Shown: positions 34,370 to 45,857 of the stretch, piece after piece
How the letters are laid out: every line of letters begins with the position of its first letter
Numbering within the stretch: the first letter of the stretch is position 1
Assembly (NCBI GenBank): GCA_033439265.1
Contig: JAVTVX010000031.1
Coordinates: 12,871,001 to 12,935,000, forward strand
Length of the DNA: 64,000 bases
From: Dillenia suffruticosa
Taxonomy: Eukaryota > Streptophyta > Magnoliopsida > Dilleniales > Dilleniaceae
Direction of reading: 5' to 3'
Notes under the pieces: model-generated
What the model saw: only the letters and a program-made list of their open reading frames with translations
Databases searched by the model: none
What the model was told of the DNA's origin: nothing
Translations under genes and position numbers: made by a program

Positions 34370-34900
34370 GAACTTGTACTGCTTTTTATGTAAACAAAGT
34401 GTTAGAAATAGAAAAAAAAATTCCAAAACTGATTATAAACTATTAATTATTAAAAAAAACTTTAAAATAGATTAGATATCCAATTTCAAATAAAAAAATT
34501 AATACAAAAAATTCATTCTACATATATTTTTTTTCAAATTTGACATAAAATCTGAATTCTAATAATTCGTATACACTTTGACCATAGATATAAAACTATA
34601 TTTATTGTTCTATTCAGACAATACGAATGGAATGTATTGCATTTTGTATTAAAAATACTCTCTTTGAATTTCATAGAAAAATGAATGATATAATTAATCC
34701 ATATTCTGAATTCTGTATAGTATATATTGATAATATATTAATTTTCTCATTATCGATAGAACAACACTTTAAAAATTTTAAAATATTGTTTTATATTTAT
34801 AAAAAAAATAGTATTATTGATCAAAAAAATATCTTTGTTTCAAATTAAAATTAAGTTATTAGGACATTATATAACTAATAGAACCATAAAACCCATAAAA
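34370..34900 (+). pseudogene. Reverse transcriptase remnant
   Basis: The open stretch 34627-34848 holds the box around the catalytic YxDD, here YIDN at 34723-34734, so the second aspartate is lost. The flanking residues (FCIVYIDNILIFS) are typical of Caulimoviridae reverse transcriptases. Upstream boxes are fragmented by stops. Confidence 0.7.
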
Positions 34901-34949
34901 TGATCTCTGAAATTTGTAAATAAATTTTTAGACAAAATTCACAATTGTA

Positions 34950-35531
34950 GAGATTTTTTTGCAGTCTAAATTATGTTCTAAACTTTTTCCCAAACATAAA
35001 TAGACTAGTAAAACCTTTGCATGAAAGAGTTAAAAAGAATCCTAAATTTTGAATAGAAGAGCACACTAAAATTGTCCAATATATTAAAAAGCAAATTTTA
35101 AAATTCTCATATCTTCACATAACTGACCCTAACTTTTCTAAAATTGTTGAGATGAATGCCAATGATTTAGACTATGGACGGATTCTAAAACAAATGCAAA
35201 ATAATCGAGAGATTGTTATTCAATACATCCCTAATCATTAGAATGAAACTCAAAAAAAAAAAATTATTCTACCATTAAAAAAAAGATTTTATCTATTGTT
35301 TTATGTATTATTAAATTTTAAAGTGATTTATTAAATCAAAAATTTTTACTCCGGATCGATCATAAATCGGTTAAAAATATCTTAGAAAAAGATATTTAAA
35401 ATATAGATTCTAAATAGATTTTTACAAAATGACAAGTCATACTATCTATTTTCGATTTTGATATTAAATATATTAAAGGAGGTAGTAACTCGTTACCAGA
35501 TTTCCTAACTTGGAAATTTTTGCAAAGTAGG
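34950..35531 (+). pseudogene. RNase H and polyprotein end remnant
   Basis: After the RT, broken frames carry connection and RNase H pieces, including a polyprotein tail reading SLPDFLTWKFLQ before a TAG at 35529. The tail is characteristic of petu/florendovirus-like polyproteins as I recall them. It is followed within 5 bp by the next ATG. Confidence 0.55.
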
Positions 35532-35535
35532 TAAA

Positions 35536-36854
35536 ATGCCCCATAAAGAGTTTGAAAAGAACAAGGCTAAAACCGAAATTGAATATAAAATTTCTCTAAA
35601 ACTCTTTTCCTTAGCAAAGTCCATAAAATTGTGGTATGAGATGATAGTTGATGATGAAGAGACTGAGAGAATAAGCAAACCCAAACCAAAACCCAAGATG
35701 AAAAATTTAAATAAATCCAAAAGTGTGCTGAGACTGTGCTAAATGGTCTAGAACTATGGAGTCCAGAGTTATTTATGACCCCTAAAAGCTTCCATTGAAA
35801 CTATTCAGAATAAAAGCCTAGATGTAAAACTGACCCAAAACTTGGAGCAAGTCCATATTCTGATTTATACAGAATTAGGTAAATTTCCTATGCTAGTTTC
35901 AAAAATAGAGAAAGAAGAATTTTCCTCAAAATCTTTCTTTAAAATAATTTTAAAATCATGACTGCTACTACTAGTTCACAAATTATTTTATCAGAATCAA
36001 AATTTTATAAAATTTCAAATTTTGTTATAAAACATTTTTTCAAAATATTTTAACACTTGATGAATGATTTCTTTATAAAAGACTTTTTTCAAACTATTGA
36101 AAAATATTTTTCTAAAAACTGGTTTTATAAACTTTGAGATATTTCTAAACCCGTAGAATATTACCAAACTATTTTGGAATACACAGAAAGCGTCGAATTT
36201 AAACATTTTAGTAATTTTTCAGAGTATCAAAATCCAACATATTCTATTTGTAAAATTCTCAAAGTCTTAGATACTTTTGAGTGGGGAAAACATTTTTCAA
36301 AATCTAAATCTTTTCCCATTAAGTACGGAATTCTCCTACTGGGATTATTAGCAGGTCTGATATAATACATTTATGGTTCAAAACTATAGATACACTCATT
36401 CGTGATAGTTCTTCTTTTATGGTAAAATCTAAATTTCAAAATATCTAGTCTGTTTTCCACAATGGTGAAAATATTTTGGATATATACTTGATATTTTTAT
36501 TCCTGCAATAAGAGAATTCTTTGATATTTTTAAAACTCATTATAAACTTTCATAAGTAGAATAACAGTTTTTTCCTTTATATCTATTTTGTGCAAAATTC
36601 TTTGTATTTTGAGTTAGATAAGGATACTTAGATTATGTCAACCTAGATGGAGCCATTATTTTATAGAAAAAATTTAAAATAAAAGGGTAGAATTCATATA
36701 AAATTTCTGATAAAATTCTAAAACCTGCCGTTTCAAATGAGCCTAAAACAAAATGGATTTTGGATCTAACCCCATCGGATAAAACATTTTTGATCCAAAA
36801 ACCACATGTCCGAGCCCTATTGGCTGTAGGTAAAACCAAAGAAAAATATATCTA
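35536..36854 (+). pseudogene. Second viral ORF remnant
   Basis: ATG at 35536 opens a 68-codon frame with a lysine/proline-rich segment (KPKPKPKMKN), then stops. Further frames (36174-36365 and about 36720-36854) probably continue the same protein. A downstream ORF of unknown function is a feature of some florendoviruses; I do not recognise a domain. Confidence 0.4.
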
Positions 36855-36950
36855 AATCATGGAACAACTACTCCAAAGTGAGAAGAGATTTTCTTAAAAC
36901 TCATTAGATTCCCAATCAAAACACTTGGTTGAATTGGACTCTGATTTACT

Positions 36951-36952
<2 letters not shown>

Positions 36953-36985
<33 letters not shown>
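36953..36985. repeat. (TA)n microsatellite
   Basis: About 16 TA units between the second viral ORF remnant and the LINE insertion. Confidence 0.9.
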
Positions 36986-36988
<3 letters not shown>

Positions 36989-37011
36989 AAGACTTGATGG
37001 TTTGAAAACTT

Positions 37012-37027
37012 GAAAAGATAGACCTTG
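37012..37027. repeat. LINE target-site duplication, left copy (16 bp)
   Basis: GAAAAGATAGACCTTG, identical to 38275-38290. Confidence 0.95.
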
Positions 37028-38274
37028 TCAATGAGGACAAGGTGTAGGAAATAAGCGGTCTTGTGATTCCCAGGAGAGGTGGTACCGTGGACTTGTTGGG
37101 GTGGGCTAAAACTAAGGATGGTCTCTTCTCAGTTGCTAGTACCTACAAAATGCTTTTGGAAAACAATGTTTTGCAGCAGCACCAAAATGGGAACTGGATG
37201 TGGCGCTAGACGACTAGCTATCCCGAGAGAGTAAAGTTTTTCATTTGGTTAGCTATGATGGAAAAAATCATGACAAATGAGGAGAGGATTCACGAATGAG
37301 GATAAGTGTGATATCTATAAGGAGAATATTGAATCAGTGCTGCATGTCTTGAGGGATTGTAAGGTGGCGAAGGAAATATGGTATTAGGTCTGTCCAGATA
37401 TCAGCAAGTCAGGAGATTTCTGGACTCGGAGCTCAGCTGATTGGATCAAGAAAGGCGCACAGAGAGGCTTCAATCCTGAGATTCTCCAGGAGAGCAGTTT
37501 ATTTGTTGCCACTATATGGTGCATTTGGAAGTGAAGGTGTAAAGTGGTTATGAATGGTGAAGCAATTCCCATGAAGAGCGCTTGCCTCTAAAACCAATTC
37601 AGTGTGGCAAGAGGCTCCAACGACGATGAAACACCAGACACTATCCTCCAAGTTAAATTCTAAATGGAAACCCCCAGGAAGTGGGAAGTTTAAATTAAAC
37701 ATAGATGGGGCAGTTGATTTAGTTTTTGGGATGGCTAATGGTGGTGGCATCATTCAGAATGAGGAGGGCAGCTGGGTAGCAGGTTTTACCAGGAACATAG
37801 GTAGAGCCGAAGCTACTGCCGCTGAAGCTTTGGCGTTGAGAGAAGGGCTGGAGATTGCTACGAATAGAGGCCTAGTTGAGGTTGAAGTTGAAGTTGACTA
37901 TTTAGAGTTATCTCATCAGCTGAAGAAAGAGATCAGCTCCACTCACCCCCTGTTTCATGCTATTATGGACTCTAAGAGGCTTATGAAAGACCTGAAGATT
38001 ATCGAAGTGAAGCATATCTATAGGGAAGCGAATCGGTGTGCAGATCACCTTGCGGGTCTAGGGAAGGATAGTACGCAAGGTCTGTCCTTGTTGGAAACCC
38101 CCCTGAGATCCCTTCTCTCTCTTTTGAGGAATGATCTTCCTAGTGGAGAAGGTAGAAGATCCGCTTCTTGCAAGTCTGTGTTTAGTGTAGCTTGCCTGGG
38201 CTGGCCCTTGGGCTTTCTGGGTTGTGCTTTGTGTTTTTTATTTTGTTTCTCATCTTCTCCACCAAAAAAAAAAA
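37028..38274 (+). mobile_element. 5'-truncated LINE (zf-RVT and RNase H end)
   Basis: A 1.25-kb insertion bounded by a perfect 16-bp target duplication, with an A-rich tail (38264-38274) at its right end: a textbook LINE insertion. About 37100-37590 reads as the zf-RVT region of a plant L1-type ORF2 with stops (KFFIWLAMMEK is visible). 37602-38160 is an open RNase H domain of the RVT_3 type, starting KFKLNIDGA, with AEALALREGL near the centre and REANRCADHLAG at the end; the first Asp (in NIDGA), the Glu (in AEALALREG) and the later Asp (in CADHLA) of the catalytic set are present. It is dead as a transposon because it is truncated, but the RNase H frame is still open. It inserted after the pararetrovirus. 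Confidence 0.92.
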
Positions 38275-38290
38275 GAAAAGATAGACCTTG
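38275..38290. repeat. LINE target-site duplication, right copy (16 bp)
   Basis: GAAAAGATAGACCTTG, identical to 37012-37027. Confidence 0.95.
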
Positions 38291-38509
38291 CAAAATTGAT
38301 CTATATAAAATAGTAAAAGACTCAAAACAGTCCATGCAAAAGTTAGGGCCCAACATAAAAAAATCTCTTAACCAATTAATTGTCTTAAAACTGATAAATC
38401 TTTCAAAAGTCAGTCAATTACCTTAATGCTGATAAATTTATAGAAGAGGTATTTTGTAAAAATGACTCAAAGAAATATTTTGAAAAATTATTAATTGTAA
38501 AATCAATTT

Positions 38510-38880
38510 TCTCTGATATAGACATATTATACTATTTACACGGTACTGTTTATCCGGTACTTTTCATTCTTGTCATAATAGTACCCATGAATAGTAAAAT
38601 AAGGTATTATTCATCCATGTATCTCTCAGATTTATTTAAAGAGTTTCTCTTGAGATTGATGAACAAGGTTAAAACTTAGAGAGACTAAGGTTTGAGAGAA
38701 TTTTCCTTTCAAAACCCTCCCAAGCCGTCAATCAAACAAAACCTTGTCTTATGTCAAGTGTACTTGAATATTTATTTCAAGTGTGCTTGTAAGTTATCTA
38801 TCTCTTGTACAGTTTTATTTTGTTAATAAAATTTTTAATTATTTCTTGATTTATCTGCTCTTTAATTATATGTGACTAGT
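38510..38880 (+). promoter_or_regulatory. Viral intergenic (promoter/polyadenylation) region remnant
   Basis: Non-coding sequence after the last viral coding remnant. It has a TATA-like TTTATTTAAAG at about 38630-38640, a leader-like segment, T-rich stretches and AATAAA at 38825-38830. In Caulimoviridae this region drives the full-length RNA and ends it. Any present activity is speculative. Confidence 0.4.
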
Positions 38881-38906
38881 TTTACTGCCCACATTCATTT
38901 TATTTG

Positions 38907-39150
38907 TGGTGATTAGCAGTCAATTCTGTTGTCGAAGGATCCCATTTCAATTTATTTATTTTACTTTATTTTGTGGTGATTAATGATCTGTTCTGTCACC
39001 CAAAAATCTCATTTCAATTTATTTGTTTTAATTTAGTTTGTGGTGATAGTGATCGACTTTATCGTTCAAGAATCTCATTTCAATTCATTTGTTTAATTTA
39101 TTTTGAGGTGATTAGTGATCGGTTCTGTCACTCAAAGATCCCATAGTATC
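38907..39150 (+). repeat. 3.6 tandem copies of a ~67-bp repeat
   Basis: Units begin at 38907, 38974, 39041 and 39106 (TGGTGATT or AGGTGATT), each with AGTGATCGGTTCTGTC-like and ATCTCATTTCAATTTATTTG blocks. They lie at the far end of the pararetrovirus and probably belong to its intergenic region. Confidence 0.85.
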
Positions 39151-39155
39151 TCATC

Positions 39156-40235
39156 TTGATTTTTATTTATTTCTTGTTCATATATTTAGTTGTTTAAATT
39201 TCATATATTTATTGTATCCTCATGTTCTTGAGGTTGCTTGATGTATATACACACTAACAAATAATTGATAACATTAATACTTTTTAAACGAAATTTTAGA
39301 TTTGAGTTATCTGAAAAATAGGATTGCGATAAAATTTGTATTTTTGTGTGGTACCGACTGTTAAGTTATTAAATAACAACAGTAGTATAAAATGGTTATA
39401 ACTGAAATGAGAATATTTAAAAGAATGTATGGTAAAATTAAAAGAAATAATATTAGAAAATACGTACTAATTTAGAAATCATTTTAACTGTGGATAAAAT
39501 ACAAAAGTGTCATTTAATATGATTTGGATATTTTACGAAATGTAGGATATTTAGTAAAATGTTAGGTTATTGTGTTGAAAATCTGGATAGAAGTTAATCA
39601 TAAAAATATGAGTTTTATGAGTTTAATTAAGGAGATAATTTTAGATATAAATAAGTGTTGTATGAGAATTCGAATAATTAAATTATCTCTTTTATTATTT
39701 TGAGTTATTACGAATAGTTTATTTTTACTTTATTTTTAGTATTATATATATATTTTTTTTATTTTTAAACTTTAACTTTATATCATTTTTTATTTTCTCT
39801 CCCATGTATTTGTCAATTCCAAAATTTGGGATCAACGTTGATTTTTTTATTTTTTTTTTGGGTTAAGGACAAAAAACTATACTCCTTGCTCGACCCGGCT
39901 CATGTTCATGTGTTGATCCAATCTGAAAACCCCATACTCGGCTTGAATTTACCATTATCTTTTTCACTTCTTCCTCTTCTTCTTGTGTTCATTCCTCTTG
40001 GAGATGACACAAGACACGAAGCACGACCAACAACGTCAACTAATGCTCCTGTTGACTTGAAAACAAAGGCAAAATTGTCACAATCATCTCTTGCCTCTCT
40101 CTCTCTCCCCTCCCCAAGGAAACATATTAAAAATTGGACATGTAATTATATCATTGTGTTCTTTTTAGTAACCGATCAATCTGATAAGTCACGCAATAAT
40201 TACAAAATAAGAAAACCCTATACTAAACCTTGGAT
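39156..40235. other. AT-rich spacer before the MNS3 pseudogene
   Basis: No gene. The first ~700 bp are very AT-rich. An open frame over 39826-40470 is upstream flank read through into the pseudogene's first exon, not a separate gene. The former MNS3 promoter should lie here. Confidence 0.55.
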
Positions 40236-42664
40236 CATGATGAAATCTTTGCCTTACTACGACAACGCTAAATTCCGTCATCGATCCCTATCAAGGTCTC
40301 TCTCTCTCTCTGTCTCTCTCGGATCTTTGCTATCTTGTTTAATTTTGATTAAATTTGGAGTTTTTTTTGTCAATTATTTACTATTGGTCTCCATTGGATT
40401 TGTTTCCTGTTTTTTGGAGAACTTGGGAGGTTCTAGATTACAATGTCGTGATGAATTTGCAAGAAATTGAAGAAGAATCCAATATGAGATTGCAATGACT
40501 TTAATTTCAACTTCATCAAATGATTATTGGAGATGTGATTTCTTATGTCGAGATTTGGAATCAAATATCTTTGCAGTAGACACTAGGGTGCTGTCAAGCA
40601 TAGACATGGACATGGCCATTTGATAAATCTCAAAAAATTAAAATATGCTACCTTGCTACAACAATAATGTTTTGTCATTTCTGATATCCATTTTTATTTA
40701 TAAATAGTTTTAACTTTAAGGGCAAGTGGATTACTCAATAAGACCGAGGACTAGACGATTATAATTTGTGTGGTGTTTAAGAGGATAGTGGTAAGGTTCT
40801 GTGGCATCCATGACAACTTTTTTGTTCCAGCGGTGATTGTGCCTGACAAATCAATGTGGCTCATCCCTACCCCAAAAGATGCAGAATTTGATCGCAAGAT
40901 CTCTTATACCATTTTAATAGTATTTATCAGCTAGCAAGTTACTACCCTTGGCGTTAATGACATTTGCATAAGCAATGGTAGAGTAAGGATTGTGTTGGTT
41001 GCTGGGGCAGGATGACTCTGGAACTTTTCTTGCCCAACTTTTCCTGTTAAGGATTGCTCTCCCTATTTAGGATCTTTTATATATATGGAATTGGGTATAT
41101 AATCTAATTCTAACATCTTGAACTCATTCGTTAGCGTTGCATGTGTTTAACCTAAGATCTTCTCATAAATATGATATAAAATAGCATAGTATCTCACTCA
41201 TCTCATGACAAAAGTTTTGAGATTGATTGGTTACTCGAGGTTTGCTTTCGAAGGAGAGATGTCAGGCAATTACCCCTGGGTGGCTAGCTTCTTTGCATGG
41301 ATGCTATTAGGTCAATGCCTTTGCTATGCAAGGGACATCCTGATTGAATATAGAAAAGTGCCCAGGTTGTCCTCCCACTGTCAATATGTACTTTGAATCT
41401 TTTCTTCAATTAGAATTATTAAGTACTAAATTGCTTCAACTTCATTTGGTTATCTTCTTTCTCGCCTACCATTCCTTTGAACCTTGCCTATATTCACCAT
41501 TATAATAGATCTTGATGATCTTGTTATTAGAATCTTTCCAAAATGGCTAGAAGGAAATATAAATGACTTGAGGAAGTGTAATGGTGCAAATTCTTTTTGA
41601 TCTACAATGATATTTGGCCCTTTCTTCTACTTAAGATTGGGGTCTTTGATGATGGCCCCAACATGCGGTTATTTTTTCTTTGGAAAGTCTCTTTCTCTTC
41701 CTCCCTCTCTCTCTCATTTTTTTTGGTTGAAAGGAGCTTTGATTTTTTGAAAATATATCCACATTGTCTTTGTTGTAACCTAAGTAAAGGAATCATATTT
41801 TAGAGGGGTCTTTCCCTATGTGCCCTGAGACATCAGAAAAGATTTCTTCATTTCACTCTTCTTAGTCCTTATTTTTCTTGGAAATCTCATTTTAATTATA
41901 GGAACTATGTTTAGGTGCTCCTATTGTGCTAGAGTTTATTAATTTCTTAACAGACTTTTTTATCTTATCAAACAACAAAGTTTGATTCAGTTCTTGCTGC
42001 TTTGATTCTATGGTGATTCATTAAATTGCATTATTTTGCAATTAATATTAGTTGATATCTTAAACTTTAACCAATTTTCCTGTGGATTTCAAACTTTTTA
42101 TGTAAGAATTTTAAACTAGGCAGAGATGCCAATGGCAAGCATGGAATAAAGTCTGTTCTTGTAGATATGGTCTGGGAAAAACAGTTAGACAACGAATAAA
42201 TTTTTAATATCATTCAGATTGAATTCTTTCATGTTTCAATGTTGTCATCTGCATCTCCCATATAAAATTTCGGTTGATCTGAACTGTTTCAATGTACCTT
42301 ACTATATGGTCTCTGGCAGATTACCTTCTAAGTTATTATTGCCTTGTTTCTCCAGGTAGTTTCTTAGACCATGCTCACTAGTAATGTAAGGCATGAAGTC
42401 ATAAGATGTGGTACTCAGAAATTTCTAGCGTTGTTAATGATAGGTGGTTTAGCATATCTCATGCTTACGCAAGGAAATCATGTCCCCTGTTTCCAATGGT
42501 GTAGCTAATGGCACTAGCAATAAGAAGGAGAGAGCACCCTCTTGGGTGGTGACAGCAAATTGCAAAGCCTGTGGAGAAGAGCACCAATGCTTCCTCCTCG
42601 ATTAACACGCGATGAAAGGGCTACCAACATTAATTCTATTCATAACATAGAAAAAATAGATGTA

Positions 42665-42669
42665 GTGTC
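42665..42669. repeat. Copia target-site duplication, left copy
   Basis: GTGTC, identical to 45853-45857. Confidence 0.85.
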
Positions 42670-43420
42670 TGTTGAAATTTGGAGTGCGGAACGTTTGGTG
42701 GTTGAGCTGGGGTTTTTGTGTTTGAACAATTAATTGAACGTTTTGTGTTTTGTTTTGAAGGTTGAAGAACAACAAAGAAGAAGAGGGTTTGGATTTGTGA
42801 GAATAACTCAATATATTTATTTGATGATATATCAAATAGAAATGACAAGAATTGAGACAATACTCAAGAATACGTGAAGACAATTTAGAGACTTAATGTT
42901 TTATTCTATGATTAGTAGGAGACAATCTCCAAGATTTTTTACAAGTGAAGAGAGTAACTTATTTATAGACTAAAAGGATAAACTAGCCGGTAGATACAAA
43001 AACTAGTCGGTAGACACAAACCCAAAAATCAGCAGTTATAAATTCTGTCAATTCTGCCCCTGCATTGTTTGGGCTTCTTTTGGACCTGCTATATAGTCAC
43101 GTAGGGTCCTGATTGGAGCTTCATTTAATGGACTTGAAGTCTCCTTTGAGTGGGCTAAAGGTGGGCAGTGAATGGACCTAATTTTGGGCCAAGTTTTTGG
43201 GCAATTTCTAGACATTTTCTATCCAGAAATCTACCTATCTTTCTGCTTATTTTGGGCAGCTTTCTTGGGCCATAGTTTGTTTCATTTTGGGCCTTTTCTT
43301 CTTTCATTTTCTTGGATTTTTAATTGAATTTGCTATCCAAATTGTTGGTAGATTAGGGCTATATATTTGAAAGGCATCCATTCACACATTTCTTGGAATA
43401 TTTCATCGTCATCTTCAACA
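42670..43420 (-). repeat. Copia 3' LTR
   Basis: 751 bp, TG...CA ends, alignable with 45108-45852 along its length with many point differences. Confidence 0.92.
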
Positions 43421-43429
43421 CTCCCCCTC
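43421..43429 (-). other. Copia polypurine tract
   Basis: GAGGGGGAG on the minus strand, directly adjoining the 3' LTR start, as needed for plus-strand priming. Confidence 0.85.
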
Positions 43430-43682
43430 AAGTCCAACGAATGAAACTCCATGGAATCGTGACTTGAAGAGATAGTGATGGAAGGTTGAGCTTCTTGAGG
43501 TTTCCTGACCTTCTTTTTCTTGTTTTTCTTTTTCTTCTTTTTGGCCTTATCTTTTTGTTCCCCCTCAATGACTTGATCATTACAAGCTATATGAACATGG
43601 CTTATTTGTTGTGCTCCCCTTGCTCCTCAGTTGGAGATTCGATAGGCAGACTCAGAGGTGCTTTATCACATAATTCTGCAAA

Positions 43683-44257
43683 TTAAAATTCTTTTTCAAC
43701 AAATTTCATATCTTTTGGCATGTATGCCGTATTAGTCTTAGGATTATAACAAATATATCCATTTTTTCTTGGACCATATCCTAAGAATATGCACCGTACT
43801 CCATTTATGTAGCAAACATACCCAAATGTCCTAAGATGTTTGAAATTTGGTTTGCTACTTCTAATTATCTCTAATGGAGACTTGTCACTAAGTGATTCTT
43901 GAGAAATACGATTGTATAAGTGTGTGGCGGTACTAATTGCATCACACCAATATTCATGAGTCATATTTGCATTTTCAAGTAGTGAGTATGCAAGTATATG
44001 TATTTCTTCCTCATTTACAATGAGATTTTCATAACTGATGATTTCTAATATTATGCTCTTTTGGTTTAAAAAATTTTGAAAGTTAGGGCATAAATTTGTT
44101 TATCATCCGTACTTAGTGTTTGAATCAATGCATTATACACCTTAATGATTAGATGATAGTACTTTCTAAATACATTATGTGTTTGTGCTAGATCTTTAAG
44201 CATATATACCCAAGTGTATTTAGAGAGATTATCAATAAATGTTATGATATATTTGTA
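43683..44257 (-). pseudogene. Copia integrase remnant
   Basis: The frame 43683-43964 has the C-terminal integrase pattern (EYWCDAISTATHLYNR, then FLGYGPRKNGYICYNP). The segment before it reads as integrase core pieces (TFIDNLSKYTWVYMLKD) interrupted by stops. Confidence 0.75.
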
Positions 44258-45062
44258 TCATTCTCTAAACATATAAGGGATTTCTCTAATATGGCAATGC
44301 ACATATTTAAATGTATTTAAGTTTAGTTTGGAGCTTATACCTTTGTAAGGCAGTTCACTCCTCTTTTGATTCGACCTTACTCCGTTTGGCTTGAGGTTTG
44401 GATGAAGATCCCAGTATCTTTCTTTGGTGTGGCCTATCCTTTTACAATGTGGGCACACGATCTCAGCGCGTTGCTCCTTCATTGTTGCTTTGAATCTGAA
44501 AGCTTCCATCGGAGTCCGGTTTTCCTCCTTAAGTCTCATAGAGATTTCAACTCTTTGGATCATTCCTCTAATCTCCTCATAGGATGGTAGAGCTTCCCTT
44601 CTTAGGATTTCTTGGCGCACCTCTTTAAATGGCTCTCCAAAGGAAATGAGCAAGGCAAATGTCTTGTCTTCATTTTTCCTTTGTTGTAGAATAGTGAGGT
44701 CCATTGTTAGTGGCCTCAATGTCTTCAATTCTGTCCATAGTCGTTCAAGGTTGCTAAAAACTTGGGGTAGAGTTTTGTCACCTTTTTTAAGTTTGGAGAT
44801 TTGTTGTTGAAGTTCAAAGACTCCCCAAGTTGTGTTTGTTGCCGTAGAGACCTTCCAAAGTACCCCACACGACCTTGGCATTTGGACAATCCCTCACCAT
44901 GCTTTGATGTGCTCCATCCATTGATGTGAGTAGCTTGAGGGTGATGCCATCATCTTGCCTTTTCCATTGCTCGAAATTTGGGTGTGTGAACTCAAAAGGC
45001 TCTTCTTGGATATGCTCCAAAGAATGTGAAATGTTTAAAAGCCTTTGGATTGTTGTAGCTCA
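44258..45062 (-). pseudogene. Copia gag remnant
   Basis: Two overlapping frames (45020-44814 and 44881-44258), split by a frameshift, match the UBN2-type Copia gag. The zinc knuckle CPHCKRIGHTKERYW keeps three ligands, with the fourth Cys changed to Tyr. Confidence 0.8.
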
Positions 45063-45107
45063 TTGAGGGTAATTTTCGGAAGTGAGGGAAGGAAATGTTA
45101 CCCACCA

Positions 45108-45852
45108 TATTGAAATTTGGAGTGCGGAAACTTTGATGGTTGAGTTAGGGTTTTTGTGTTTGAGTAATTGATTGAAGGTTTTGTATTTTGTTTTGAAGGT
45201 TGAAGAACAACAAAGAAGAAGAGAGTTTGGATTTGTGAGAATGAATTCAATATATTTTTTTGATGATATATCAAATACAAATGACAAGAATTGAGATAAT
45301 GCTAAAAAATACATGAAGACAATTTTAGAGACTTAATACTCTATTTTAAGACTAGTAGGAGACAAATTCCAAGATTTTTTACAAGTGAAGAGAGGAGACT
45401 TATTTATAGTCTAAAAGAAAAAATTAGCCGATAGACACAAACCCAAAAACTAGCCGTTATAAATTTTATCCATTCTGTCCCTACATTGTTTTGCTTCTTT
45501 TGGACCTGTTATATAGTCACTTAGGGTCTTAATTGGAGCTTCATTTAATGGACTTGAAGTCTCCTTTGAGTGAACCAAAGATGGACAGTGAATAAGCCTA
45601 ATTTTGGGCCAAGTTTCTGAGCAGATTTTTGGACATTTTCTATCCAGAAATCTACCTATCTTTCTGATTATTTTGGGTAGTCTTCTTGAGCCATGGTTTG
45701 TTTCATTTTGGGTTTTTTTTTTTCTTTACTTTTTTTTTTAGATTTTTGATTGAATTTGCTATCCAAGTTATTGACGGATTAGAAGTATATCTTCGGAAGA
45801 CATCTATTCATACATTTTTTGGAATGCTTTATCGTCGTCTTCATCTTCAACG
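45108..45852 (-). repeat. Copia 5' LTR
   Basis: 745 bp, partner of 42670-43420. The terminal CTTCAACA reads CTTCAACG here, and the inner TGTTG reads TATTG. Confidence 0.9.
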
Positions 45853-45857
45853 GTGTC
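45853..45857. repeat. Copia target-site duplication, right copy
   Basis: GTGTC, identical to 42665-42669. Confidence 0.85.

Larger units (their letters stand above)
29860..39155 (+). mobile_element. Decayed endogenous pararetrovirus (Caulimoviridae, petu/florendovirus-like)
   Basis: Gene order on the plus strand fits an integrated plant pararetrovirus: tRNA-Met primer site, movement-protein-like region, coat-protein-like region with zinc knuckle, aspartic protease, reverse transcriptase, RNase H tail, a second ORF region, then a terminator/promoter-like region with AATAAA. Removing the nested LINE (37028-38274) leaves about 8 kb, a normal size for these genomes. No LTRs flank it, which argues against an ordinary LTR retrotransposon. 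Every reading frame is broken many times and several catalytic residues are lost, so it is a fossil with no coding capacity. The genus is inference: a single long polyprotein suggests petuvirus or florendovirus, and the second downstream ORF favours florendovirus. The exact ends are uncertain. Confidence 0.78.
42670..45852 (-). mobile_element. Degenerate Copia LTR retrotransposon
   Basis: A 3,183-bp element on the minus strand, bounded by ~750-bp LTRs and a perfect 5-bp target duplication. The left copy (3' LTR) starts TGTTGAAATTT in plus orientation and ends CTTCAACA; the right copy matches with terminal mutations. The interior holds gag and part of integrase only; reverse transcriptase and RNase H are missing and all frames carry stops. 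The minus-strand order gag then integrase is Copia-type. It split a coding exon of the MNS3-like gene: removing it and one GTGTC gives a continuous frame (GTG TCA AGG TGG AAG). Confidence 0.93.

Noticed and set aside
29860-39155. Ordinary LTR retrotransposon
   Set aside because: No flanking LTRs were found, a movement-protein-like region and a second ORF are present, no integrase is visible and the RT pattern is Caulimoviridae-like.
39826-40470. 214-codon open frame as a gene
   Set aside because: Only its part from 40236 matches MNS3. The rest is upstream flank and intron 1 read-through.
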